From Zantedeschia hybrid cultivar (lineage: Eukaryota > Streptophyta > Magnoliopsida > Alismatales > Araceae), in NCBI GenBank assembly GCA_030544215.1, contig JARZZO010000001.1:68350456-68414455 (forward strand): DNA of 64,000 nt, read 5' to 3'. This document shows, one piece after another, positions 45,279-56,474 of the stretch. Within the stretch, counting starts at the first letter, position 1; each line of letters opens with the position of its first letter. The translations under genes were made by a program, and so were the position numbers. The notes below the pieces were generated by a model, which saw nothing but the letters and a program-made list of their open reading frames with translations, ran no database searches and was not told the origin of the DNA.

Positions 45279-46852
45279 GACCACAGTATCAAGCTTGCAC
45301 TGGTAATAAAGGAATTTTAGTGCACACAATGAAGGGAAAATGGTGATGTTTTGATTAATTAAAGTTCAAGAAATTAAATCAAATAAAACATTACACCCTG
45401 TTGTGAAAACTACTACATATCTAGGAATGGAAAGAAGAGAGAATACGAATATTTGACAAATTAGATAACGTCACTGGCCTAAAGGTCATAGGGAACCTCA
45501 ACAGTTTCATTTCAGAGGAAAATGTACAATACAGTAAATCCAAGGCCTTTCAAATGGTGATAAGAAAAGGAAAATGCTTACTTCACCGAAGAAGTTACTC
45601 AAATTGTCACTTTTAATTTCGGATGTGATTGTGTGCATTACATATAAGCTCTAACTCCTCTTTTAGAAAATGCCAACCACATTCCCCATGAACACTTTTA
45701 ATTTCGGACGTGATTGTGTGCATTACATATAGCTCTAACCCCTCTTTCAGAAAATGCCATGTACCACATTCCCCTTGAATACTTTTAATTTCGGATGTGA
45801 TTGTGTGCGTTACATATAGCTCTAACCCCTCTTTTAGAAAATGCCATGTACCACATTCCCCTTGAATACTTTTAATTTCGGATGTGATCGTGTGCATTAC
45901 ATATAGCTCTAACCCCTCTTCTAGAAAATGCCATGTACCACATTCCCTTGAATACTTCTAATTTCAGATGTGATTGTGTGCATTACATATAACTCTAACC
46001 CCTGTTTTAGAAAATGCCATGTACCACATTCCCCTTGAATATTATACTTGGAAGTTGGGACATATAGGACCAAAATTGAGTTAACTTGTTGACTTTATCT
46101 CATGGAAGATAATATGAATCATACACTAAAGGTATTCCCATGAGAATTTATCCTTGAGCTGAGCAACTTTGGTCAGTTTTTGGCATTTTCAGCATATGAC
46201 GACATGTGATTAAGCTAGATTTCAGATGTTCAAAGAAAATTCAAAACAGCCACTTGACTTCTTTATTGCTATAGTGTTGAGGACTAACAGGCTGTAACAC
46301 TAAACTGTTGAGCAAGAAAATGACAATGTTAAAAAAATAATAATAGAAGCCTGGAAAAAAAACAACCACCCTTTGTATCAAGGCAAAATCAACCAAAAGT
46401 GTTAAGCTTCACATCAGGATCAGCCAGGGATCCAGATAAAAGCCATGTTAAAGCTACATTTGAACCCACTCTCTTATTGTAATAAAGCAAACACCAGAGA
46501 AACTAACATCAAGACATTACAGAGACTCAAATCATGTTCCTTCGTCAAGAATGCTTTAGAATTTAATAGAAGAGCTCCCCTCAGTATTTGAGTAAATTGA
46601 AGCTTAACTCAGGAAGTAAAATTCAGTAACAAATATCCATGCTTAAAGTAAACGAAGTTCAGGTCCGGGGAAAAAAAATCTCAATATTAACACTCATAAT
46701 CAGGAAATGGAGAAAGAGATTTCTATTAGACAGAATAACTAGCAGTCAGCTTTTGACAATATGTGTAAACATTCAAGTAGATACAGCTATAATGAAGAGC
46801 ATGTTGCATCTGACCTGCTTGCAGCCCTTAGCAAATAACTAAATATACTGTC
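44311..46852 (-). CDS. 3' exons of an unrecognised protein-coding gene (partial model)
   Basis: Four candidate exons chain with compatible phases and GT-AG sites. They are 46815-46852 (DSIFSYLLRAAS, ends phase 2), 45582-45610 (completes a Ser, then DNLSNFFGE), 44885-44935 (KQELESYGEGILNVDMQ) and 44311-44439 (AFQCLYDKLAARTAQSL...DKLVPTLMSK, then TGA). The last exon is the strongest: a clear pyrimidine/CAG acceptor and 43 codons with a natural stop. The peptide looks helical and acidic/basic mixed, with no motif I recognise. Upstream exons are not identified. A candidate at about 48062-48125 (SSSMQTNMRKGSRIVASAH) could belong to this gene or to the NFD6-like gene. Two tandem repeats touch its exons. 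Function unknown. Confidence 0.5.
44705..44918. repeat. 107-bp tandem duplication covering part of an exon
   Basis: Copies at 44705-44811 and 44812-44918 differ at only a few bases. The right copy includes the 3' part of the exon at 44885-44935 (SYGEGILNVDMQ) and its GT donor. The left copy repeats these in what should be intron. Confidence 0.85.
45223..45279. repeat. (TG)n(GA)n microsatellite
   Basis: A TGTGTGTG run passes into a GA run of about 20 units. Confidence 0.9.
45611..46040 (-). repeat. ~87-bp minisatellite, five copies
   Basis: Units start at about 45611, 45696, 45783, 45870 and 45956 (spacing 85, 87, 87, 86). Each contains, on the minus strand, CAAGGGGAATGTGG, TTAGAGCTATATGTAATG and ACATCCGAAATTAAAAG. 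87 bp is 29 codons, so an open frame runs through the full-length units. The array abuts the candidate exon at 45582-45610, and each unit carries the same AAAAG that precedes that exon. Confidence 0.9.
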
Positions 46853-46981
46853 CTATTAAGTAAATAAGGGGCAAATCATGGCATTTCAATAAAAAATGCT
46901 GGAAAAAAAGGAATCACTATGCAGCAAAAGGAGAACTAGAAACTAGAAAGTGCTAGAGTGCTAGAACACATGTTCTCCAAT

Positions 46982-47024
46982 GCCCCCCCCCCCCCCCCCC
47001 CCAACAAAAAAAAAAAAAAAAAAA
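46982..47024. repeat. Poly-C followed by poly-A
   Basis: About 20 C, then AAC, then about 20 A. Low complexity and assembly-sensitive. Confidence 0.9.
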
Positions 47025-47278
47025 GGAAGATGCTCTAGCCACTCCTTCCCCTCACTGCATCCTTCCCACCTCTCTCTCTCCTTCCTTACGACATCTCCCA
47101 TCTCATCTCCTCCGTTCCTCTTCTTTCCATCTCATGTCCCTCTTCACTCATTCCCTGCACCCAGCAACCCCTCCCTCGATCATGTCCCCATAATTTATTA
47201 TTATTATTATTATTTTTTTGTGTGTGTGTGTTTGTGTGTGTGTGTGGGGGGGGGGAGGGTTTACAAGTAGAATTCCCT

Positions 47279-47575
47279 GTAGACTTCCCCATCTACCTGC
47301 TCATTGGTCCCAAAACCTCCTGCCCATGGAATACTATAGAAGTACAGATCCATGGAAAGGCAATGCACCAAAAATGATTTAAGCAAACATCAAATCATGT
47401 GCACCAAAAGGAGATAGATACTTTATACGCAGACTTCCCTGCCTAGCAGCTCATTGGTCCATAAATCCTCCTCCATGTAGGGTATTAAAGAAGTACAAAT
47501 TCACGGAAAACCAATGCACTAAACACAAATGAAGCAGCCATCAAACCATGTGCACTAAAAAGAAGTAGATAGTTT
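47279..47575. repeat. ~155-bp degenerate tandem duplication
   Basis: Two copies share AGACTTCCC, CTCATTGGTCC, GAAGTACA and ATCAAA(C/T)CATGTGCAC, with about 80% similarity by eye. Non-coding. Confidence 0.65.
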
Positions 47576-47639
47576 GTTCATGCATAAGACAGCCATGTCA
47601 AACACTTGGACATGACATGATACCAAACATGTTATGTAT

Positions 47640-49412
47640 CTTTTTTTTTTTATGTTTTAGTCAAATTTCAATCAAGCTATTAAAATTCGGATTGTTGGAC
47701 CCGGTTGGCCCTGGCTGCTTCTGATTCAAGTTCTAGTTCCAAGGCCAGTTTTTGCCATTTACTCCCCCACTGGAACCAGACTGGGCCAGTTCTGGTCTGG
47801 TTGGGCCAGTTTTTAGCGCCAAGATTTTGATCAATAATATCTTCCTACATGCATGTATTAAGTATAGATGAATATGCCCATATCTATTATATACCTCCCA
47901 ATTCCCCATGGCTTGTTTCTAAACTTTGTTGTGTCTGACGTGTGTATTTGTGTTGACACTTAACAACTGACATATTTCCGTCTCTCACAAAACATAGCCG
48001 ACATCTCTCACAGAAGTTTAAAGCAGCGGACAAAGGATTCAAACTGCTAGAACAATTTACAGTGAGCAGAAGCCACTATCCTTGATCCTTTTCTCATGTT
48101 TGTCTGCATGCTGCTGCTATCTTTCAAATATAAGAAAGTATCAGTCAGATGAAAAGCAATCAAATCAAGCATCATATATTGATAACAACAGTGCAGCTGT
48201 TGCTGTCCACGAACTGTGACATACATTATGAAGACCAATTTTTAATTTAATTACTTGGATGTTTGAGACTAGCAATACAAATTATGATATAAGTTTTACA
48301 TCTTTGACAATGAAGCAATGCCACGTGAACTAAGTTTCAACCAACGAGAATTACACAGTGAAACACTGATTGACAAGGTTGAAGGTATTAAGCCATGGTA
48401 ACATGGTCTGTAACTAAAAGCAAGCAGAGGTGAGATAACTGGCATGCCCCATTTCTACCTTTTAACTCCATACTAAAATCCAATAACGCTGTTATTTGGC
48501 GAACACTGTATCTAACATTTCATGTTTTTGAGACATCATTCATGACTATATTTCCTTTTTATTGAGCATTGGAATGGATGTAGTCATGACTTGTGGGTTA
48601 CTCTGTTGCATGATGGTTTCCCATTTCAGCAAGCGGAATAGATGTCATTAGGCCCACAAACTCACACTTCTAGTCTCAACATTGACATTGAGGCTTTTTT
48701 CTACTAGCTTCATGTTAGGAAAAGTTGATTCCATCGCATACTTGGAAATGACATAATCCATCTAACGCTTTATTATCATTTAGTTTTCTAGGTCGAGTGG
48801 TTTTATTAGAGTGCAATGACTTGATTTTTAGACTGCACCTAAATTCTATAAGTTTCTTGCAGCTCGAGTAGCAACCTACGTAGCATAGAGGTGCTCCCAG
48901 GTAGGGCGAGATTCATGCAAAAGGATCCTGTTTGTCATCTTGTAATTCTGTCGTACCCAATTTCCTTGCATTCTCTACACTTTCTCCAATCTGCTGCCTT
49001 CCCTCACATTTTGGCCAATCTTCTGCCTTCCCACTCATCTTAAAACGTTCGGATGACACGAAATCTGCGACAACCAACTTATACAGCAAAATTTCCACAA
49101 CCCTCTCCCCCCCCCCCCCCCCCCCCCCAAAATCATTTCCCCAACCTAGTGGGGAAGCTCCTTCCTAAACGATAAAGCACAACAGAGACTTTTCATCATC
49201 CCAGCTACCAGCTATAATAATAACATCCACCAGAAATTAACTATCACACTAATAAGACAAGATTCTTCTGGAAATTCTCACCTATATGAAAATGTTTATC
49301 GAGTAAACAATGGCAAAGATTAAACACACGCACGAATCAATCGCTCTACACATGCTCAGATAAAGCAACACCACCATCCATCATCTTCCTCGCAGGGCAG
49401 AGACCCACATAC
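47640..49412. other. Mostly non-coding stretch between the unrecognised exons and the NFD6-like gene
   Basis: It contains a possible short exon at about 48062-48125 (minus), with an AAAG acceptor and a phase compatible with following NFD6-like exon 2. Reading on, it reaches a stop soon after (HCKLF). It also holds a poly-C run at 49107-49129. No other gene is supported. Confidence 0.35.
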
Positions 49413-49800
49413 CCTGAGGAATGCGCCCCCAGCTCTGGGATTCCGCAGACAGGACCGACCTCAGACGAGCGGAGGCGATCGCGCTATGCAGGGGCATCAT
49501 CGACACCACGCAGCTCGACTCGACGGGCAACCTAGCCCAACAACAGCAACACCACCAGAGGCAAACGGATCAACGGGAGAAGGCATCGAATAAAGAGGAG
49601 ACGAACACAAGAAGGGAGGCGGGCAGCATCCACCTGGAGAAGCGGGAAATGCGCCTCCTGGGCGGCGAAATATGCGGGCGCGAGCTCGACGCGGAAGACG
49701 AGAGCTCCTCCCCGAGCGCCTTCTGGTAGGGTTTGAAAGCCGAAGAGAAGGCGCGAGCAGGAGCCCTAGATCGGAGGAAGAGGGACGCGGCCGAAGACAT
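49413..49800 (-). CDS. NUCLEAR FUSION DEFECTIVE 6-like mitochondrial protein, first two exons
   Basis: NFD6-type proteins are small plant mitochondrial proteins required for polar nuclear fusion in the embryo sac; their biochemical role is unknown. Exon 1 (49634-49800) encodes an Arg/Ser/Ala-rich, acid-poor presequence (MSSAASLFLRSRAPARAFSS) ending PPRRRISRFS. Exon 2 (49413-49531) joins in phase 2 and encodes LPVESSCVVSMMPLHSAIAS then ARLRSVLS...SWGRIPQ. This matches the family core [RS]RxPVEL...SMMPLHSAxASARLxSxLS. Exon 2 ends in phase 1 with GT. The final short exon is not certain: 48.1 kb is a candidate (joins as Asp-Ser-Ser-Ser), or retention gives a stop about 12 codons on. ATG 49800 follows a poly-A-rich leader. 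Total expected length is about 95-120 aa. Confidence 0.75.
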
Positions 49801-51810
49801 TTTTTTCTTCTCTTTTCCCGCTCTTCTCGTCGTTCGCTGCAGTCGGGGTTTTGGCGAGGCTTTGGAGCTCACTATGGTCTCGGTACCCCGACATGGTAGA
49901 CCTCGAGAAAATCCTTTGCTGCAAATGGGCCTCGCGGTCACAACCGTCTGATAACCGATTGGAGGATCAGATAAGGTCACGTGCTGCGATGTTTCCACGT
50001 CTTCCACTTCTGGAGATATATATATATATATATATAATTTTTTTTTTCTCATTTACCCTTATGTTACCCACATCTCCCGCTCCCATCAATCAATTCTTCT
50101 TTTGTCATGTGAAATCTTAAGAAGAAAAATTCTCTTATATTGTATGATAATAGTAGATATTTTTGAAGAGAATTATAAATATATCATATCATATTAAAAG
50201 TGTGATATAAACTCCTGCCATGTTTAAGGATGTGCAGCCAACAATAGATCCTTTTGGATAAAAGCTTAGCTGCATGGTTGAGCCATATATAGTTTAACTT
50301 CTAGTTCAACTATTTGAAGACACGACAACTTACCAAAGATTGTTAGATTTCTCTATAAAAATTCAGAAGAGTTTTAGGTTGACGACCAATGAGGTCGTAC
50401 GACAAATGCACCCAAGTTCTATTAAATTAGCATTATTTCGCCATCATCGATGTGATAGGTAGTCTTAAGGCGTCTATCCTCTTTGAAGAAGAAAGTGAAA
50501 CAAGTGTAAGGCACATTTCTCCTCTCTTGATTTGAGTACTTCTTGAAATGAAAGTTGTAACATAGTTAACTACTGTATATATTTTATCAGCTTTTAAAAT
50601 CATACATTAAAAAATATTATTATACCAATCTAAACCTGCACTAAAAATATTAGAATTTAAACGTTGAGCATCCCAAGACGCTCATCTCTCTTCCCACTTT
50701 TAGTTCTCTTTTTCCCACAGCCTTCTTTTTTCATATTCTTCTAATATCAATTTTACTATAAAGATTATAAGTTTAAAATATTAATTAGTACTGTATTAAA
50801 ATTTTAACGTTCCAACTAAAGAGGGCAGGAAGCGACGTGTTGACTTAATAATTCTTACAAAACTCCACGCTATCGAAAACAAAAATCCCGGGCGAAACTT
50901 AAGAGTGACCTTAAATCAAGATCTGATTTTTAAGACCATACATGCTATTATTATTCAGGGATCGGGTTACGTAACTAGACTAGATCTAATTTGAGTTCAA
51001 CCGATATGAATCCCCCCTCAAACGCCGATTAAGACATCACCGGACTTGATCTATTTGAATGTAACCTGCATAAATCCACTCGAACACTGATTAAAACATC
51101 AAGAGATATACCTTTATTTTGGACTAATCAGAGGCCTCGTTGCCATTGTAGTCAACATGCTTTCAAATGTTCTGACCGGCCGAAAAAGAAAAACCATGGT
51201 TTCAAATGCATCTCACAAAACAGATGAAAAAACGGAACGATTAAAAAACTCAAAAGGCATATTGCATTAAAACGGGCAGGACGCAAACTCGGATATTCGG
51301 ATTACGTACTGAACACTTTGTCAAAATTTTCCACAGGCAAGGATGTTATCCACGAGCTACCACATGGACCCTAAAAATCATACCACGCAAAAGCTCCATT
51401 CAGGAAAGATGACTAAAAATCACAGTTTCCTGCCTTAAGCTCATGTCACCAGAAACCAATCACAACAGCGGTCTATTAAATTTCTTATGGTTTACCTTCT
51501 TGCCGTTCTTCTCTACTTAATTCTATTTGCAGCAATAATGGACTAGACAGAGACATCTTCAAACATAGCTGGTCACATCATTTGATCTACAAAAATCTGT
51601 AAGGAGTCTGCATGGAGCTCTCTCTTTTTCCAAGTATCAAGAAGCGGAGTACAATAGAGGCACACAAAATGAAATACCACGTCCACAAAATGCTGAAAGA
51701 AACCTACCGTAACTTCCCAAAGAAACTTTCACCACATATAACTGGCTTCCCTGATGACTAGCATACACTGAACTAACTCCCTAGTTAGCAACATGTGTTA
51801 TTGATAGACA
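49801..51810. other. Spacer between the NFD6-like and zinc-finger genes
   Basis: The NFD6-like leader, with a short (TA)n run near 50018-50036, is followed by AT-rich sequence. The region just below 51.81 kb is probably the 3' UTR of the zinc-finger gene. Nothing else is recognised. Confidence 0.45.
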
Positions 51811-54800
51811 TCATTCCTGCCATGTTCTGTAGCGGTCACCCCTTCCTCGACCCATATATGAATTTCGTCCAAACTCCTTCCGTGGTGGGGATCTTGCCCT
51901 TGGCGGAGGCGACCGGCTCCTCTCTCGTGGATCATTTTTCCATTGGTTATGTGGAGAGGGTGGCCGCTGATTGTATCCCCTCCTCTGATCAACAAACTCG
52001 TACCTCTCACGGTTCGGAACTGTCCGATCAAATCTGTCCCTTCCCCTGAGACTGACCTCCTCGTAGTAATCTGTTTTCCCTCTTTGCAGGTCTGGACCTT
52101 GGAATTTTCCCCCATGCCTTAGGGGAGGTGGCCCTCTAGGACCGTCCCTAAGCCAACCACGGGGTGGAGACCTGTAATTGTTGGCCTCCTTTCGTGGGCC
52201 ATGATCATGCGGAGGACCAGAAAACCTTGGTGGCGGCCCATGCGGTGGTGACAGAGGTCCTGAGTAGCTTCGTCGAGGGCTCGCACCTGGCCCCCCTTCC
52301 ACATAGCCAAAACGGAATTTGTTGCACTTGTTACAGCACTCCCGACGAGCAAAATTTAGATTTCCACATCTGAAATAGAGAAGTGTCAATGATAATAAAG
52401 TGAAAACAAAAAACATGTAAAATCGCACAAAGTTGAAGCAAAGTAATCAACAGATCCATACATCAACATGAAGAATAAGGAGGACACTCACGATGGATTC
52501 TTGCAAATCCAGTCCCCCACTCTCGGGGCCAAGTTCGGATCATTTCGATGAACACCTGTGAAATGCATGTCTCCAGGTTCATTCTCCTCAAAATCTCCAT
52601 CATACAACCTCTCATCCCCTGCACGGGCATAAGGAGGTGAAACATCCCGGAATCTACCACCACCTCTTCCACGCCCATAAGGTGGGGACAGATCACGAAA
52701 TCTACCACCACCCCTTCCACGTCCGTAAGGTGGGGAAACATCACGAAATTTACGTCCACCCCTTCCGCGTCCATAGGGGGGTGACGGAACTCGAAATCTC
52801 CCATCGCTCCTCTCACTCCAAAACTCACGACCACGTTCTGGTCCTGGTTGATCGAACCCATCATCATAATGGCGACGGTCTGGCCTCCGCTGGAATGGAG
52901 AATCACTGGCATGCTCCGGAAGGCGATCATAATGGGGGTCATAGTGATGACGGTCAAACCTCCGCCGAAGAGGAGACACATGAGCATGTGGACGTCCTAC
53001 TTGATCATAGTCCTGAACATAACGATTGTGGTCTGGTGTCCTCTGTAGTTCGGGAGAGCGACGACCATGTTGCCCTGGTTGCTCAAACTCTGGGTCATAG
53101 TGATGCTTCTCTGGCCTCCTTGGGTATGGAGATCGTCGGCGACGTTGTGGCTCTCCAGACTGTTCAGCATCTGGATCATAACGATGGTATTTTGACTTTT
53201 GCTGTGGTGATGATGAAAGAGAACCTGCACGAGTGTCATATCCTGGAAAGAAGACAAATAAGCTTGACATAGGAATAATGAAACTGTCAAAGTGCAACAA
53301 CTCTGCGTGCTTACAAAAGGAACAGTATCCAAGCCTCATCACAAGTCTACAACAAACAGGCTTCCGGGAAAAACTACCTGCAATCAAGGCCTCCTCCATA
53401 TGGCATGCCCATCCCAGAAACGAGATGTTGCGGAGGACTGCAACAATAAGCCTAGTGGAATTGACTTTATCAGATGTGACTAAACCCATGTCATTAGTGC
53501 GTCACAAAATTTGTAAGGCAAAAACCATGATATCTCATAACTGCAGAGATGAATCCATCAAATCCATGCATTGCAGCTAAGACTTTATGCATCTGTACAC
53601 ATTGACAAAATTATGGAACTGAAGCAGTTCACTGTTAAAGTCAGATTTATCAGTCTTTTTACTCTCAAGAAACTTGCACTGGTAATCTTCTGCCATTGCA
53701 GTTCTCTACAGGCTTCAATACTACAGCCAAATTGTTGTCCAATATAGTTAAATTTTCAGAATCCTCTTTTTATACCAATCTCTTCAATAAAGCAACCTTA
53801 AACCTCTCATATGTCAGAACCATTATATTCCACAGGTTGTGATCCTTAGCTCCATGCACATGCCTGTTGGCTCATTATCTACCAACTCATGGATGCTGAG
53901 GAATTCTTATCTATATTAGCTGGCTGTTGTCCTCTCCCTGAGTTCTAAAACCACTAAAACAGATCAAATACAAAATGGAAACGTCATTGCACACATACCC
54001 AAGTAGACAAATTACCAATAACCGTGAGAAATTTTGAAAAGCAAATTAGCTTCGACATCTGTAACGTCAGGTCCAAGAATAACCATTTGAAACCCACCAA
54101 AACCATCAGTAGAAGTAGATTTAACTGGCAAATTTTCTGCCAAGAATGTATCACGTGGATGACCTCTCCATATACTTCGCATGATATGCAACTTAAGAAC
54201 CCTCCATATCAATTCTGAAGAAGTTTGGCACCATGTCAAATCCAGATATCTGTGGATTGTTAGGGAATAATAGAAAACTGAGATCTTAAAGCAATTGCTT
54301 CCTCTTTAATTATTCCATCTGCACCACCTTGTACACAAAGTGTCTCACCTATCAACCTATTTGTATTCATGTTACTTATCCAATTCTGTACAAACTATAT
54401 GTATACGCAAGTAATTAGAAATAAATCTTTGACCCATTTCAAAACATAAGAGAGAGTTTGAGGCTCTCAAAAGTATTGTACGGATCTGCCATGACATTCA
54501 GCACCTTACTGAAGCATCTTAAAGTGAAACAATCACAGAATTATGCTACACTGCAACACTCTCAAAAGTTGCATGTCCCTTAAGTGCGACTATTCCAGAA
54601 TTATGCTGCAACAACCACAAAGAATAGACCCTTTTTCTTGGAATTCTTTTCTCTTATAATTTGAAGGTTGACCTCTCAAGGGGAAATGCCAAAAAAGCAT
54701 ATCTCTGCCATTCTTTCATCAACCTGGAGCTCCTGACATACCCTGGACCCACATTTCTCTGAATATAACATCCGTTTGAACAGAAACTCTGACATCAATG

Positions 54801-56173
54801 TTCATGCAGCAAGATCAAAGTTTCCCAGCTGCTAGTACGGTACCATACTCTGTTAACCACAAACAGTTCCCCAAAGGTGAATTCCCAGGAATAGTAGTCA
54901 TACTAGATTCTTAACAGGTATTCTTGTGTCCAAACCAGACAAATCTGAAAGCTGTAACAAGACAACAGGTTCATTCTCAAATTGGCATTGAAGCGGCCAG
55001 ACATCTTATTTGACATAGAACACAAATAGAATTAGGCCATGATGCTTCAATCTCACTAGAAATGAGCAATCGATGCAAACACATTAAAAGAAATCAACAT
55101 GTATTCAGTGACTTACAAACTAATGATACCCACATTCATTTTTATTATAGTTTGAAGGTGAAACATTAAACTGTATGTTCATGTGCAGCAGATGCATGAT
55201 AATCGGTGTGAAAAAGCAAGATAAGCTGAAACAGTACTTCAAACAACCATGCGCTCATTGTTATCCCCTAAGATTACTAGAGGCAAACAATTATGGGAGA
55301 AAAAAATTATTTGAAAAATTATTACCATTGAAAACAATATCATTCATAGGAAAATTAGGGGAATGGCCCATTATATTGAGCAAAAAATTAAGCTGATAAT
55401 ATCCACTAACAAAAAGAAACTAACTGCACAAGAATTATACATGTTTGCGAAATTGTCTATTACACAAAAAAGTTGCCAAGATCTGCCATAACAAGGAAAA
55501 AGGAAATCCGATTCGAACTACATATATAGTTATCTAAAGAGGCCAAGATCAATTACGCATCTAGTGAGTGATGAGTTGCACAGACTTATCACAACAAGGA
55601 AAACAGATCTGATATAAAACACCATATTCTTCATCTAAATAGGCCAAGATGAAATTATCTATATCTGGCGACAGAAACGCACAGCCCAATCTAGGGTTAA
55701 TACCGACCCAATCTATTAGCATATCAAACGAAATGGCAAAAGCGAACTCAACACATCAAAACCTATAACTTATGGCACGATCATCCTGCTATTAGATTTC
55801 ACGCATAACATCGAGACGAGCATGGCAGCGAAACAAGCGCAATCAAACACAACATAATTTCTCCACAACATCGTGTAAGATCTTCCACTTGTTCCAAAGC
55901 TTCTAGTGAGGGATTCGAATGAGGGGTTGGTAGGAGTGGCATACCTGAGTCCTCGGAGAAGCGCTGGGAACGGGAGCGATGGATTTCGGCGGGGAAGTCG
56001 TCGTAGCGGCGCTCCGAGCTACGGGCGTCGCCGTTCTCGGTCTCGCTGTTGCCCCCTCCGTCGGCGGCGGTCTCCGGCAGCACCACCATGCTGCTGAGGC
56101 TTCCCTTGGGCAGCCGCGGAGGCGACGGCGACGACGGCGGCGGCGTCTCCTGCTCCCTCCCGCGAGGCCTCAT
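51811..56173 (-). CDS. RanBP2-type zinc-finger, RGG/Pro-rich RNA-binding protein, 3 exons
   Basis: Exons are 55945-56173, 52492-53242 and 51811-52369, with GT-AG sites and consistent phases, giving 512 aa. The N-terminus starts MRPRGREQE and is Pro/Ser-rich and acidic. Residues about 80-230 contain five degenerate units around (R/H)xYDPxxEQ(P/S)G. Then four tandem (V/L)SPPYGRGRGG-type units follow, with RFRD between them. The zinc finger spans the exon 2/3 junction: W321-I-C323-x4-C328-x3-N332-x6-C339-x2-C342, the single-stranded-RNA-binding RanBP2 signature (GDWICKNPSCGNLNFARR). The C-terminal half is rich in SPP, RGPPP and RSRSPPPRARSPP, as in SR-like or TAF15/FUS-like proteins. This fits the plant TAF15-like / RanBP2-ZnF family, acting in nuclear RNA processing or transcription. 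The ATG at 56173 was chosen as the first after a CT/GA leader; an in-frame ATG at 56206 lies within that repeat (RERERE) and is less likely. Confidence 0.88.
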
Positions 56174-56175
56174 AT

Positions 56176-56206
56176 CTCTCTCTCTCTCTCTTTCTCTCTC
56201 ACACAC
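56176..56206. repeat. CT/GA microsatellite in the leader of the zinc-finger gene
   Basis: (CT)n on the plus strand, read as (GA)n in the minus-strand transcript, immediately upstream of the chosen start codon. Confidence 0.85.
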
Positions 56207-56474
56207 CTTCTGCCCTATCTATCCCTCGGAAACCTTTCACGCGGCGATGTCCGGGCGATGTGACCATTTTATAGGGAAGGGGCTTTTGCGTGTTCAACCC
56301 TGTAACATTCATTGGTCGTCAATGTGCCCCTCTTGTTTTGCCCTTATTCGGCTAAAATCTATTTTTTTTTTTTTTGGGTCGAAAGGAAGGAGCAAAGCTC
56401 CAGCAGATTCTATTCAAGATAAGGCCTTATCGGCCAGTACAAAAGGGAGGATACATGACGGAACAATTGGATGT

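Noticed and set aside
45613..45897. 94-codon minus-strand open frame made of 29-residue repeats
   Set aside because: A consequence of the 87-bp minisatellite; not kept as a gene, only reported as a repeat with possible splice relevance.
45611..46040. CRISPR-like array
   Set aside because: The whole 87-bp unit is repeated without unique spacers, and the genome is a plant; it is a minisatellite.
52637..53272. 211-codon plus-strand His-rich open frame
   Set aside because: Antisense shadow of the repeat-rich exon 2 of the zinc-finger gene; its repeats mirror those of the minus strand.
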